This document shows positions 8,252 to 17,200 of a DNA stretch of 64,000 nt, piece after piece; position 1 is the first letter of the stretch, and the number at the start of each line of letters is the position of its first letter. Source of the stretch: Saprospiraceae bacterium (GTDB lineage Bacteria > Bacteroidota > Bacteroidia > Chitinophagales > Saprospiraceae); NCBI GenBank assembly GCA_020846655.1, contig JADLDL010000277.1, positions 1 through 64,000 on the forward strand. The letters run 5' to 3'. The notes below the pieces were generated by a model. That model saw nothing but the letters and a program-made list of their open reading frames with translations. It searched no databases and was not told where the DNA came from. The position numbers and the translations under genes are program-made.

Positions 8252-8383
8252 TGAATACTGAATATCGAACACCGAATATCGAACACCGAATATCGAATAC
8301 CGAAATATTTTAAAACTTTGAAATTCAATATTTTAATTTTAAAATATTCGATATTCGATATTCATTTGGTGTTCGGTGTTCAA
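8252..8383. repeat. Heptamer repeat island A (GAATATC/GAACACC), inverted arms
   Basis: The left arm (about 8252-8315) is a run of 7-bp units alternating GAATATC and GAACACC. The right arm (about 8341-8383) carries their complements (GATATTC, GGTGTTC). An AT-rich centre lies between, itself with ATTTTAA-type complementarity. The island fills the gap between the convergent serpin and DUF1304 genes, and its right arm supplies the DUF1304 stop codon (TGA within AATTGAACACC). It can fold into a long hairpin and may act as a bidirectional terminator. It is the same unit family as island B. Confidence 0.8.
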
Positions 8384-8751
8384 TTCCCTGCCAGCAACAC
8401 AACAGCCAATGCCAACAGCGCCGGCACTGCCTGCACGAAGAAAATTTTTCGGCTGGCAGTGGCGGCGCCGTAGCTGCCGGCCACAATGACGCAGCCCAAA
8501 AAGAACAGGGCGATGTTGCGGGCCCAGGCCGGGTCGCTGATGAAAAAAGTCCAAATCAGTCCAGCGGCCAGAAAGCCGTTGTACAGGCCCTGGTTGGCGG
8601 CAAGGGTTTTGGTGGGGGTAAAATATTCGTCTTTGAGGGCTCCTTTGAAGGTCTGCCGGCCTTTGGTTTCCCAGGCAAACATTTCCAACCACAGGATATA
8701 GAGGTGCTCGACGGCGACCAGGGCGATGAGGAGTTGACTGAGTAGCTGCAT
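8380..8751 (-). CDS. DUF1304 family membrane protein
   Basis: Encodes 123 residues with four predicted membrane helices. It carries the DUF1304 pattern: LIALVAVEHLYILWLEMFAW at the N-terminus, then ANQGLYNGFLAAGLIW in the second helix. Length is normal for the family. Function is not established; these are small integral inner-membrane proteins. The stop codon lies inside the adjacent repeat island, so the last residue or two may have been altered by repeat insertion. The gene is monocistronic, convergent with the serpin gene. Confidence 0.85.
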   Translation of the reverse strand: MQLLSQLLIALVAVEHLYILWLEMFAWETKGRQTFKGALKDEYFTPTKTLAANQGLYNGFLAAGLIWTFFISDPAWARNIALFFLGCVIVAGSYGAATASRKIFFVQAVPALLALAVVLLAGN

Positions 8752-8849
8752 GGCGAGTTGGTTTTAAAACAAAGTAGGACAAATGCGACATCGGCATTCC
8801 GTTCAAAGGTCGGAAAAACCGGCATTTGTCCTTCAGCAGAAAACAAAAA

Positions 8850-9914
8850 TCAGGTTTTAACCTGAACCGGCAATCCGTTGAACGCCTCAAAACGCCGCAG
8901 GGCTTGTTCCAGCAGGGCTTGGTGTCCGGCTTCTGCGGTCCGGCAAAAGTGGTACTCGACGTCGATGGCTTTCGCGCGTATGTCCCGGCGCCAGGAACCG
9001 ATAATTTGTCCGTCGAACACGATCATGTTGGTGTACCGAAGGTCGGCGGCCGGCCGAATGCCGCCATTAAACTCCAGTATATGGCTCTTGTCCTTGTACC
9101 CCATGATAAATTCATCATAAATCGGCAGGAGCAGCAGGGTTTCGGCTGGCTGGGTGGCTGGGGCCGTTTCGGCAAAGTGAAAAAAATCGGCCTCGCCGAT
9201 TCGCTCGCGCAGCAAATCGGGTTGCCAGGCGGCGATGGCTTTTTTGCAATCGGTGATGGTCAGCCCCGACCAGGTTGCGAAATCATAGGCTGTAGCCGGG
9301 CCCCGGCTCAGGAAATACCGGCGGCTGAGTTCCTGGAGGGCTTCCTCCCTGCTTTTTTCCGGCGCAGCCGGCACCCGCTCTTCCAGCAAGGCATAGGTAA
9401 ACTGTAGTCCGCATCGGGCGCCGCTGCACACCAGGCCCTCCAGTTCGGCCTGCATCATCACACACACCATGGCTTGCCCGTCGAAAACCAGGCCTTCGCA
9501 CCGGAGCGCGTCGGCCAGTTCTTCGCGGGTGCAATGCCGGTTGCCTTCGAGGCGCTTGCCGATGATCTGGTTGCACTGTTGGAATAGGGCGGCATCCAGG
9601 TTCAGTTTGCGGTACATGTGCGCGTTGATCTGTTGTACGCGCGGGGCGGTGAGTTGGAGTAGCCAGCGGATGTCTTCGGCCGCCACCAGGTGCCAGGTGG
9701 GGCGCAGCAAATGGGTGCGCAACAGGCGGCCGGCACTGAGTTCCTGCTCGATGTCGGGTTCGTTCAGGTGGGGCAGGCGGAGGCCGAGGCCCCATTTGGT
9801 AGGGCCGTATTCCTGGCCCTGCACGGCGCCGAACCAGCGCACGAGTTCGTGTGCGCTGCGAAGGCCGGAGCCGCAGAGTTGTTGGTGGAGGAGGCGTTGC
9901 CGGGTAACGTTCAT
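8850..9914 (-). CDS. Winged-helix DNA-binding protein, AlkZ/HTH_42 family
   Basis: Encodes 354 residues of the HTH_42 (winged helix, AlkZ-like) family. The N-terminus contains VQGQ, with Gln32 and Gln34 forming the QxQ motif that is catalytic in the DNA glycosylase AlkZ. Also typical are LLRTHLLRPTWHLVAAEDIRW (described here in two parts: LLRTHLLRPTW and HLVAAEDIRW), LSRRYFLSRGPATAYDFATW and LLLPIYDEFIMGYKD. The family includes glycosylases that unhook bulky or crosslinked alkyl-purines as well as uncharacterised DNA-binding members, so repair activity is plausible but not proven. It is a single gene, with the CTGACA palindrome 65 bases upstream of its ATG. Confidence 0.82.
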   Translation of the reverse strand: MNVTRQRLLHQQLCGSGLRSAHELVRWFGAVQGQEYGPTKWGLGLRLPHLNEPDIEQELSAGRLLRTHLLRPTWHLVAAEDIRWLLQLTAPRVQQINAHMYRKLNLDAALFQQCNQIIGKRLEGNRHCTREELADALRCEGLVFDGQAMVCVMMQAELEGLVCSGARCGLQFTYALLEERVPAAPEKSREEALQELSRRYFLSRGPATAYDFATWSGLTITDCKKAIAAWQPDLLRERIGEADFFHFAETAPATQPAETLLLLPIYDEFIMGYKDKSHILEFNGGIRPAADLRYTNMIVFDGQIIGSWRRDIRAKAIDVEYHFCRTAEAGHQALLEQALRRFEAFNGLPVQVKT

Positions 9915-9960
9915 CGAAGCAGTTTGCCCGTGGTGGGCGCTTGGTTGCGGTAAATCTCAG

Positions 9961-10000
9961 CAAAGAAATTATAGATTACTGACAACCCTATGTCAGCGGT
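9961..10000 (-). promoter_or_regulatory. Palindromic operator and -7-like box, copy 1
   Basis: CTGACA-ACCCTA-TGTCAG (9979-9996) is a perfect 6+6 inverted repeat inside a 22-base sequence (9979-10000) found again at 29671-29692. On the minus strand the complement of 9961-9968 reads TTTCTTTG, close to the -7 consensus TAnnTTTG. The palindrome lies 18 bases from this box, at the position of the -33 element. It is placed 65 bases upstream of the AlkZ-like gene and probably controls it. Confidence 0.65.
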
Positions 10001-10113
10001 GTTTCATTGCGCTGGCCAGGCGAAAAAAGATCGGAAAAACCATGTGGCGCCCCACTCGAAGCAACGGCAAATTGTTTTTCTCCGTTCCTTTGCTGTCCTT
10101 ATCACCATTCGTC

Positions 10114-10668
10114 ATGACCTTTCATTCCAAAATTTTTCTGCACCCGGGGCTGTATAACTCCGGTGAACAACATTGGCAAACGCATTGGGAAAATACCTAC
10201 GGCTTCGAGCGTATCCGGCAAGACGATTGGCAAACGCCGGTGTGCGCCGATTGGATCGCGCGGCTTGATGACGTGCTCTGCCGGGAAGACTTACGCCAGG
10301 TCATCGTCGTGGGCCATAGCCTGGCGTGCGCCACCATTGGCTATTGGGCGCAACACTACCAACGGGTCATCAAAGGGGCGCTGCTGGTGGCGCCGAGCGA
10401 CACCGAGGCGCCCTCGTACCCCGAAGGTACCACGGGATTTCGGCCCATGCCGACTGGCCGCCTGCCCTTTCCGAGCATCGTAGTGACGAGCGCCGACGAT
10501 CCATATGTGTCGCCTGCCCGTGCCCGCCAATTTGCTGATGCCTGGGGCAGTGCCTATGTGGAACTGGATGGCTTGGGACATATCAATTCTGACTCGAACC
10601 TGGGGAACTGGGATGTGGGCGCCGGTTTACTGGCTCAGCTGGATGCAGGTCTGCTTACCGGTTTATGA
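10114..10668 (+). CDS. RBBP9/YdeN-type serine hydrolase
   Basis: Encodes 184 residues, the size of single-domain RBBP9-like alpha/beta hydrolases. The catalytic triad can be placed: nucleophile Ser69 in VVGHSLACATIGYW, Asp near 128-129 in VVTSADDPYV, and His156 in LDGLGHINSDSNLGNW. The N-terminal FLHPGLYNSGEQHWQTHWE matches the family start (usually HG.. followed by a W-rich stretch). It is a small cytoplasmic esterase-like enzyme of unknown substrate. The reading frame is open upstream to 9469 through the neighbouring gene's antisense; ATG 10114 is chosen because the family alignment starts there. Confidence 0.85.
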   Translation: MTFHSKIFLHPGLYNSGEQHWQTHWENTYGFERIRQDDWQTPVCADWIARLDDVLCREDLRQVIVVGHSLACATIGYWAQHYQRVIKGALLVAPSDTEAPSYPEGTTGFRPMPTGRLPFPSIVVTSADDPYVSPARARQFADAWGSAYVELDGLGHINSDSNLGNWDVGAGLLAQLDAGLLTGL

Positions 10669-10780
10669 CACCCTGTTTGTACCAATCCACCGCCTGTTTC
10701 AGGATGGTTTCAATCGACTCCAGGGGCAAATCCTCAGTGGGGTCGAAATGCGCGTCTCTTACACCAAAACGATAGATCCA

Positions 10781-11203
10781 ATGCTTACCAACTACAAATT
10801 CTGGTTCAAAACAGCCGCCTGGGCCCTCTTGGTCACGGGTTTGCTGCACAGCCTCAGCCTCCTGAATAAGCCCGTCGGCGAAAACGACAGCGAGCGCCAA
10901 ATGATCGACCTGATGACCACCCTGGTGCTGGGGGGCGTCAACCGGACGATGTACGAGCTGTACTTCTTTTTTTCGCTCAGCATGTCTCTGTTTACCCTTT
11001 TTGCGGCCGTGCTGAACCTGATGTTTGCGCGGTACTACATGCCCTCGGCGCACGAGCGGAAATTTATTGCCGCAAGCCTGGTGTTCTGGACGATCTTTTT
11101 GGTGCCCCTGATCCTGCTGACCTTTATTGTGCCGGTGGTTTGCTACGCCCTGTGCTGGTTTTTCTTCCTGCTGGCCTACTGGTTTTCCGGAAAACGACCA
11201 TAA
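10781..11203 (+). CDS. Small integral membrane protein, unknown function
   Basis: Encodes 140 residues with four hydrophobic helices: WALLVTGLLHSLSLL, a YELYFFFSLSMSLFTLFAAV stretch, LVFWTIFLVPLILLTFIVPV and LCWFFFLLAYW. It resembles the LIC_13387-like group of small bacterial membrane proteins (MLTNYKFWFKTAAW start, GHL/LLH motif, short cytosolic loops). ATG 10781 is preferred; an in-frame ATG at 10748 would add 11 residues (MRVSYTKTIDP). It lies 112 bases after the RBBP9-type gene on the same strand. The following 273 bases up to the phosphorylase hold no convincing gene, only a TATTTTTG box at 11429-11436 that could be a -7 element for glgP. Confidence 0.65.
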   Translation: MLTNYKFWFKTAAWALLVTGLLHSLSLLNKPVGENDSERQMIDLMTTLVLGGVNRTMYELYFFFSLSMSLFTLFAAVLNLMFARYYMPSAHERKFIAASLVFWTIFLVPLILLTFIVPVVCYALCWFFFLLAYWFSGKRP

Positions 11204-11476
11204 ATCGGTCGCGCCTTCCCGGAGGGTTCTTGTTTTTTGCCGCGAACATCTCGTAGGACACAGCGCTTTTCTGAAGTTTTTTGCCCGTCGGAAGGCTCCT
11301 TGCTGCGCTGGCCTAACTATTTGGTTGTGAGGGCAAAAAGTTTGAATGCCGAAAGTTCGGAACGGGAGTGCCCCTGCCCCGGCGGTACCCTTTTTGTCGA
11401 TCTTACACGAACCATATGGAAATAGGTGTATTTTTGTGGCATCAGATCCCCATTAGCAAGCCACAATACGCTAAAA

Positions 11477-14056
11477 ATGACACAACTCCACCATATGGTT
11501 GGCAACCTGACTCAAAACGGCGCAAAACTCAAGCGCATCTTTATCGAACCCAAACTTCCGGAGGGCCTGGCGCCTTTGCACGAACTGGCACAAAACCTCT
11601 GGTGGTCCTGGGACCACGAAGCCATCGAACTCTTTCGGTCCATCGACCCCGTCGGCTTCGTCCACTCCAACTACAACCCCCTGGCCCTGCTCGACGAACT
11701 GAGCATCGAAAAAGCACAGGAACTGTTGGCCAACGCCGACTTTACGGCCCGCATGAAACGGGTCTACACGGCGTTTACCACCTATATCAATACGGCTCCG
11801 CCCAAAGACAACCCGCAAATCGCCTATTTCTGCATGGAATACGGCCTGCACCAAAGCGTGCGGCTCTACTCGGGCGGTCTGGGTGTGTTGGCCGGTGACT
11901 ACCTGAAGGAGGCCAGCGACCGCAACGTCAACCTCGCCGCCGTGGGCTTGCTCTACCGCTACGGCTATTTCCAGCAGGCCCTGTCGCTCCACGGCGAACA
12001 AATCCACCAATTGGAAGCCGCCAAATTTACCCAATTGCCCATCGTACCCGTGCGCGACGAGCGCGACGAGTGGATCAAAATCCATGTGAACTTTGGCGGC
12101 CGCACCGTGTGGGCCAAAGTATGGGAACTCAAAGTAGGGCGCATCCCGCTCTACCTGCTCGATACCGATATCGACGACAACCGCTGGGAAGACCGCTCCA
12201 TCACGCACCAACTCTACGGCGGCGACAACGAAAACCGGCTGCGCCAGGAGATCCTGCTCGGCATCGGCGGTGTGCGCGCCCTCAAAGCCATGCGCCGTGA
12301 GCCCGACCTCTACCACCTGAACGAAGGGCATGCCGCCTTTTTGGGCCTCGAACGCCTCCGCAATTATTTGAAAAACAAACAACTGCCCTACGAGCAAGCC
12401 CTCGAAATCGTGCGCGCCACACAGTTGTTTACCACCCATACGCCCGTGCCCGCCGGGCACGACGCCTTCTCCGAAGTGCTGCTGCGCGATTATTTGTTCG
12501 AATTTACGTTTGCGCTCGACATTTCCTGGGAAAAACTGGTGGCCTTTGGGCGCATTAATCCCGACAACGCCAACGAGTTGTTTTCCATGAGCCATTTGGC
12601 CATCCGCACCTCGCAGGAAGTGAACGGCGTGAGCCGCCTGCACGGCGAGGTGAGCCAGAAAATGTTCAACGAACTGTACCCGGAATACAACCACGCCGAG
12701 TCGCACGTGGGCTATGTCACCAACTGCGTACACTTCCCAACCTGGGTGTCGGGCGAATGGCTCGATCTCTACCGCGAGGTGTTTGGCAAAGGCTTTGGCG
12801 CCGACCAGACCAACCGTAAATACTGGTCGAAAATTCAGCAGGTGCCGTCCGAACGGATCATGGGCATCCGCCACAAACTAAAAAAACGCCTGCTCGATTG
12901 GGTCCGCAGTTCGCTGCGCGAAGACCTGACCCGCCGTGGCGAAAACCCGCGCAGTATTTTTGAAATGATCAACGCCATCCGCGAGGATGCTTTGGTCATC
13001 GGCTTTGCCCGCCGCTTTGCCACCTACAAACGCGCTACCTTGTTGTTTACCAATGAAAAACGCCTGGCCGATCTCGTCAACAACGCCAAACGGCCGGTGA
13101 TTTTCCTCTTTGCCGGCAAGGCGCACCCGGCCGACAAGGGCGGACAGGAATTTATCCGCTTTATTTACAACACCACCAAGAATCCGGATTTCAAAGGCAA
13201 AGTCATTTTCCTCGAAAACTATGGCATGGAAATGGCCAAGTTGCTCACGCAAGGCGTGGATATCTGGCTCAACAACCCCACCCGGCCCAAAGAGGCCAGC
13301 GGCACCAGCGGCATGAAAGCCGTGATCAACGGGGTGATGAACTTTTCGGTGCTCGACGGCTGGTGGTGCGAAGGCTACAAACCCGGCGCCGGCTGGGCCC
13401 TGCCCGAACACGATACCTATGCCGACCCCAACCTCCAGAACGAACTCGACGCCGAAACGATCTACAACATCCTCGAAAGCGATATCGTACCCGCGTTTTA
13501 TGACCAAAACGAAGCCGGTATCAGCGAACGCTGGGTGAGCCATATCAAAAATACCATTGCCGACATTGCGCCGGATTTTGTGATGAAACGCATGTGGGAC
13601 GACTACCAGGACCGCTACTACGGCAAACTCTGGGAGCGCAGCCAAAAATTGAAAAAAAGCCATTTTCAGGCCCTGCATGCGCTGGTGGAATGGAAAAACC
13701 GCGTACGCCGTACCTGGGAAGCCATCGAACTGACCGAACTCCAGGCCCCCGACACCTTCAACCGCTCGCTGCCACTGGGCGAAAACTTTGAAGCCTCCGT
13801 CACCTTGCATTTGCAGGACCTGGGCTCTTCGGACATCGGCGTGGAGGTGGTCTTTTTCCGCCGTATTTCGGAAACCGAACTGGAACTGGTCAGCACCCAC
13901 GAATTGGAACTGGAACGCCAAAAAGGCGCCCTGGCTGCCTATACTTGTGATATCAAACCGCAAACCGCCGGGGTGTTTGAATATGGCTTCCGGATGTTCC
14001 CCAAACACCCGCTCCTGGCTCACCGCCAGGACTTCGGGCTGGTGCGCTGGTTGTAA
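11477..14056 (+). CDS. glgP: Alpha-glucan (glycogen/maltodextrin) phosphorylase
   Basis: Encodes 859 residues of the GT35 short-form alpha-glucan phosphorylase family, with an N-terminal DUF3417 region (ELAQNLWWSWDHEAIELF). It releases glucose-1-phosphate from alpha-1,4-glucans using phosphate and covalent PLP. Visible motifs are YFCMEYGLH and YSGGLGVLAGDYLKEASD in the N-terminal half, HLNEGHAAF, TTHTPVPAGHD, and the PLP site RPKEASGTSGMKAVINGV with Lys614. The C-terminal 80 residues form a beta-rich domain. ATG 11477 (MTQLHHMVG) is chosen over an in-frame upstream start at 11426. It is cytoplasmic storage-glucan breakdown. The gene is monocistronic, with a hairpin terminator about 130 bases downstream. 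Confidence 0.95.
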   Translation: MTQLHHMVGNLTQNGAKLKRIFIEPKLPEGLAPLHELAQNLWWSWDHEAIELFRSIDPVGFVHSNYNPLALLDELSIEKAQELLANADFTARMKRVYTAFTTYINTAPPKDNPQIAYFCMEYGLHQSVRLYSGGLGVLAGDYLKEASDRNVNLAAVGLLYRYGYFQQALSLHGEQIHQLEAAKFTQLPIVPVRDERDEWIKIHVNFGGRTVWAKVWELKVGRIPLYLLDTDIDDNRWEDRSITHQLYGGDNENRLRQEILLGIGGVRALKAMRREPDLYHLNEGHAAFLGLERLRNYLKNKQLPYEQALEIVRATQLFTTHTPVPAGHDAFSEVLLRDYLFEFTFALDISWEKLVAFGRINPDNANELFSMSHLAIRTSQEVNGVSRLHGEVSQKMFNELYPEYNHAESHVGYVTNCVHFPTWVSGEWLDLYREVFGKGFGADQTNRKYWSKIQQVPSERIMGIRHKLKKRLLDWVRSSLREDLTRRGENPRSIFEMINAIREDALVIGFARRFATYKRATLLFTNEKRLADLVNNAKRPVIFLFAGKAHPADKGGQEFIRFIYNTTKNPDFKGKVIFLENYGMEMAKLLTQGVDIWLNNPTRPKEASGTSGMKAVINGVMNFSVLDGWWCEGYKPGAGWALPEHDTYADPNLQNELDAETIYNILESDIVPAFYDQNEAGISERWVSHIKNTIADIAPDFVMKRMWDDYQDRYYGKLWERSQKLKKSHFQALHALVEWKNRVRRTWEAIELTELQAPDTFNRSLPLGENFEASVTLHLQDLGSSDIGVEVVFFRRISETELELVSTHELELERQKGALAAYTCDIKPQTAGVFEYGFRMFPKHPLLAHRQDFGLVRWL

Positions 14057-14189
14057 AAGCGGCGGAGAGTTGATGCCTTCGGGCAATCGCCTGTTTTGTG
14101 CGGGACTTGGTATGTTGACTTGCTTAGTTTTTTTTATATTTGAGCAAGAAATAGAACCTATGCCGCGCCTGCCTCTGCATCGTTATTTG

Positions 14190-14231
14190 CCCCTGCTTCC
14201 GGTTGTTGGACCGGATGTAGGGGCTTTTTGT
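14190..14231 (+). terminator. Intrinsic terminator downstream of glgP
   Basis: CCCCTGCTTCCGGT (14190-14203) pairs with ACCGGATGTAGGGG around a 6-base loop, with one wobble and one mismatch, and is followed by CTTTTTG. It lies 134 bases after the phosphorylase stop and 54 bases before the next gene's ATG, so it separates the two transcripts. Confidence 0.75.
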
Positions 14232-14284
14232 ATGGCGCTGTGCGCGCCGGATGCCGCCATTTTTCACCATCCAATATTTCACTC

Positions 14285-17200
14285 ATGAAATCCTGCATTT
14301 TTACCTTTTGCCTGGCGGCCTGCCTGGCACTGCCCGGGCTACGCGCCCAAACCATTTCCTGGCAACAATTGGGCGGCCCCTTTGGCGGCGGCCGACCCGT
14401 GTACGAAGGCAAGCCCGGGAATCTGTTCCTGATCTACGGCGACAATGAGTTGTACCGCTCCACCAACGGCGGCGCCAGTTGGCAAAAAATGCCCACCACA
14501 CCGGCCAGTATCTGGTACTGGCCCCTGGTCGTGGGCGGCGACGGCAACCTCTACGCCGGAAAAAGTAACGAACTGTACCGCTCCACCAACAATGGCCAAT
14601 CCTGGACACTGCTCACGGAAATTGACCACGAGAGCATCGGCGCCCTGCCGGGCGGCGAAATCCTCATCGGCACCTACAACAAATCGATCCGCCGCTCCAC
14701 CAACAATGGCCAAACCTGGACGGACGTAGCCACTGGCGTGGACGCTACCGCCGGTTTTTTTGTACACCCCGCTACCGGCGATGTATACACCTGGGCCGAC
14801 AATATCAGTACAGGCGAACAGGGCAAGGTGTGGCGCTCTACCGACCAGGGGCTGAGCTGGCAGGTAGTGTTGGAAGGGCTGAACCTGCAACCCTACCAAA
14901 TTGCTTTTTCGCCCAGCGGTGGCATTTTTATTGGGGCTATCGACAAAATCTGGCGTTCGCTGGACGGCGGCGCCAACTGGACGAGCATCGAACCGGCCCT
15001 CACCGACACCTACCGCGACGTGCACGTAGCGGTGAGCACTACCGGCCGTTTGTTTGCTTTCGAATGGTATGTGTCCAAATATTCCGACGACAACGGCGCC
15101 ACCTGGCACCCGCTGCAGGACCCATTAGGTAATAATTTTTATTTGTTCAGCACCTCTTCTGCCGGAGACCTGCTGGCCGTTCGGGAAAACAGCCTGTACC
15201 GGAGTACCGACAACGGCGCTACCTGGTCCTTTGCCTCCACCGGTATCCTCCACAGCACAGTCATTGACCTGCAACACCTGGACAACGAGCGCTTGCTGGC
15301 AACTACCAACGATGGCTTGTTCTATTCTCCGGATGGCGGCGCCAACTGGCAATTGGTCTGGAACGAAGTCAATTTGAGCAACCTGTCTATTGGCGGCCTG
15401 AATGTGGAAGCCACAGCCAGCGGGATCTGGTATTTCTGGAATGGCAGCGATATTATCCGCTTCGACAACAACGGCCAAACCCATACCGTCCTGAATACCA
15501 ATTTTAACGGAACGAATGATTTTGAAAATATGTGGGTGAACCCCGTAACCAATGCTCTTTTTGTGAGTGTCTGGGACGGGCTGTTTCGGTCCACCGACGG
15601 CGGACAAACTTTTACGAAGTTGAATAATTTTGGCGCCAGCGGACTCAGTTTTTTACCCGATGGCAGTGTGCTGACAACCGGGGCAAACGGCTTGCTTAAG
15701 TCGACGGATGAAGGCAGCACCTGGTTCACCCTCTCGCCGATCAACTTGCCCAATGCGCCCCTGGTGGCGCCGGATGGCAACCTGTATATTCTTGACTTGT
15801 ATCTTGATACCGAACCGGTGTTGCGGGTATCCAAAGACCTGGGGTTGACCTGGGCGCGTATTCCTTTGAATACGAATATGCTCGTGTCGGAAGCATTGGC
15901 GGTGAACAGCGCCGGTCACGTATTCATTGTCGATTATAGCCAATCCCAGGTCTGGCGCTCGGTAGACGGCGGCTATTCCTTCAATTTCCTGCCACAATTC
16001 AACGGCTATATCGATTACAACAACAAACTGTCCGTCAGTTCGTCTCAACGCCTGTATATCAACGTCCCTTCTAAAGGTATTTACCGCAGCGCCCAGGCCA
16101 CCACGCAGGTCAAACTGTTGGCTGGCAGTGTCTTTGAGGATGCGGATGCCAATTGCCAGGCCGAAAATACCGATCCGCTGCTGCCGGGCTGGTTTGTGCG
16201 AGCCGAACAAAACAACGAAACCCTGCTCGGCTACACGAATACCATCGGGCAGTTTGTGCTGCCCGTGTTGAACGGCAACTACGACCTGAGCGTGGTGACG
16301 CCCAACGACTACTGGCAAAGTTGTGCTACCCAGGTGAACATCCCCAGTTCGAACAGTATCGGCATTGTGGATTCTGTGGGCATCGGGCTTTGGGTGGCCG
16401 TCGAGTGCCCCTATGCAGAGGTAAGCATCAGCGCCCCCTTCCTGCGCCGCTGCTTTCCGAGCACGATTTATGTCAATTATAAAAATACGGGCACGATACC
16501 GGCTCCGGGCGCCTACATCGAAATCACCCTCGATCCGTTCCTGGAGTTCAACAGCGCCTCTGTGCCGGTGCAGCAAAACGGTCAAACCCTGCGCATCGAG
16601 TTGGGCGACCTGGCTGTACTGGCCCAGGGAGCGTTCAGCCTGCTGTGTACCCCCTCGTGCACGGTGCCGCTGGGCTACGAGCATTGCGTATCGGCGCATA
16701 TTTACCCCGACGAATTGTGCAGTCCTGCGCCGCGCCCGCAGATTCGTACCTCGGCCAACTGCCTGGGCAGTACCATTCAACTGCGCATCGACAATGTGGG
16801 CGACGCGGCCATGGACGGGCCCTTGCGCTGGTATGCCATCGACCCGCTCAACTTTGTGGAGCCCTTTGGCGCGGTGGCTTCCGGCACCTTTGAACTGGCT
16901 GCCGGCGCGTATTTCACTACTGAAATTCAGGCCGACTATCCGCTGATCCAATTTTATGCGCAGCAGTCGCCCCTCTACCCCTTCAACGTCATTTCCAGCA
17001 CGGTAATCCAAAATTGCAACCCCAGCGGCACCCCGCCGCTCAGCATTGTCAACCAGGACGATGAAGGGCCGTTTGAGGATCATTTTTGCCAGGAAAATAT
17101 CGGCGCCTACGACCCCAACGACAAAGCCGGCCTGCCTGCCGGCCTGAGCGACAAGGGCTACATTGAGTACGGCCAGCGGCTCACGTACCTCATTCGTTTT

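Noticed and set aside
9469..10113. Long N-terminal extension of the RBBP9-type gene
   Set aside because: It is antisense to the AlkZ-like gene, and family homology begins at ATG 10114.
11204..11476. Small ORFs between the membrane protein and glgP
   Set aside because: Several overlapping short frames, none with a recognised start, signal or domain.
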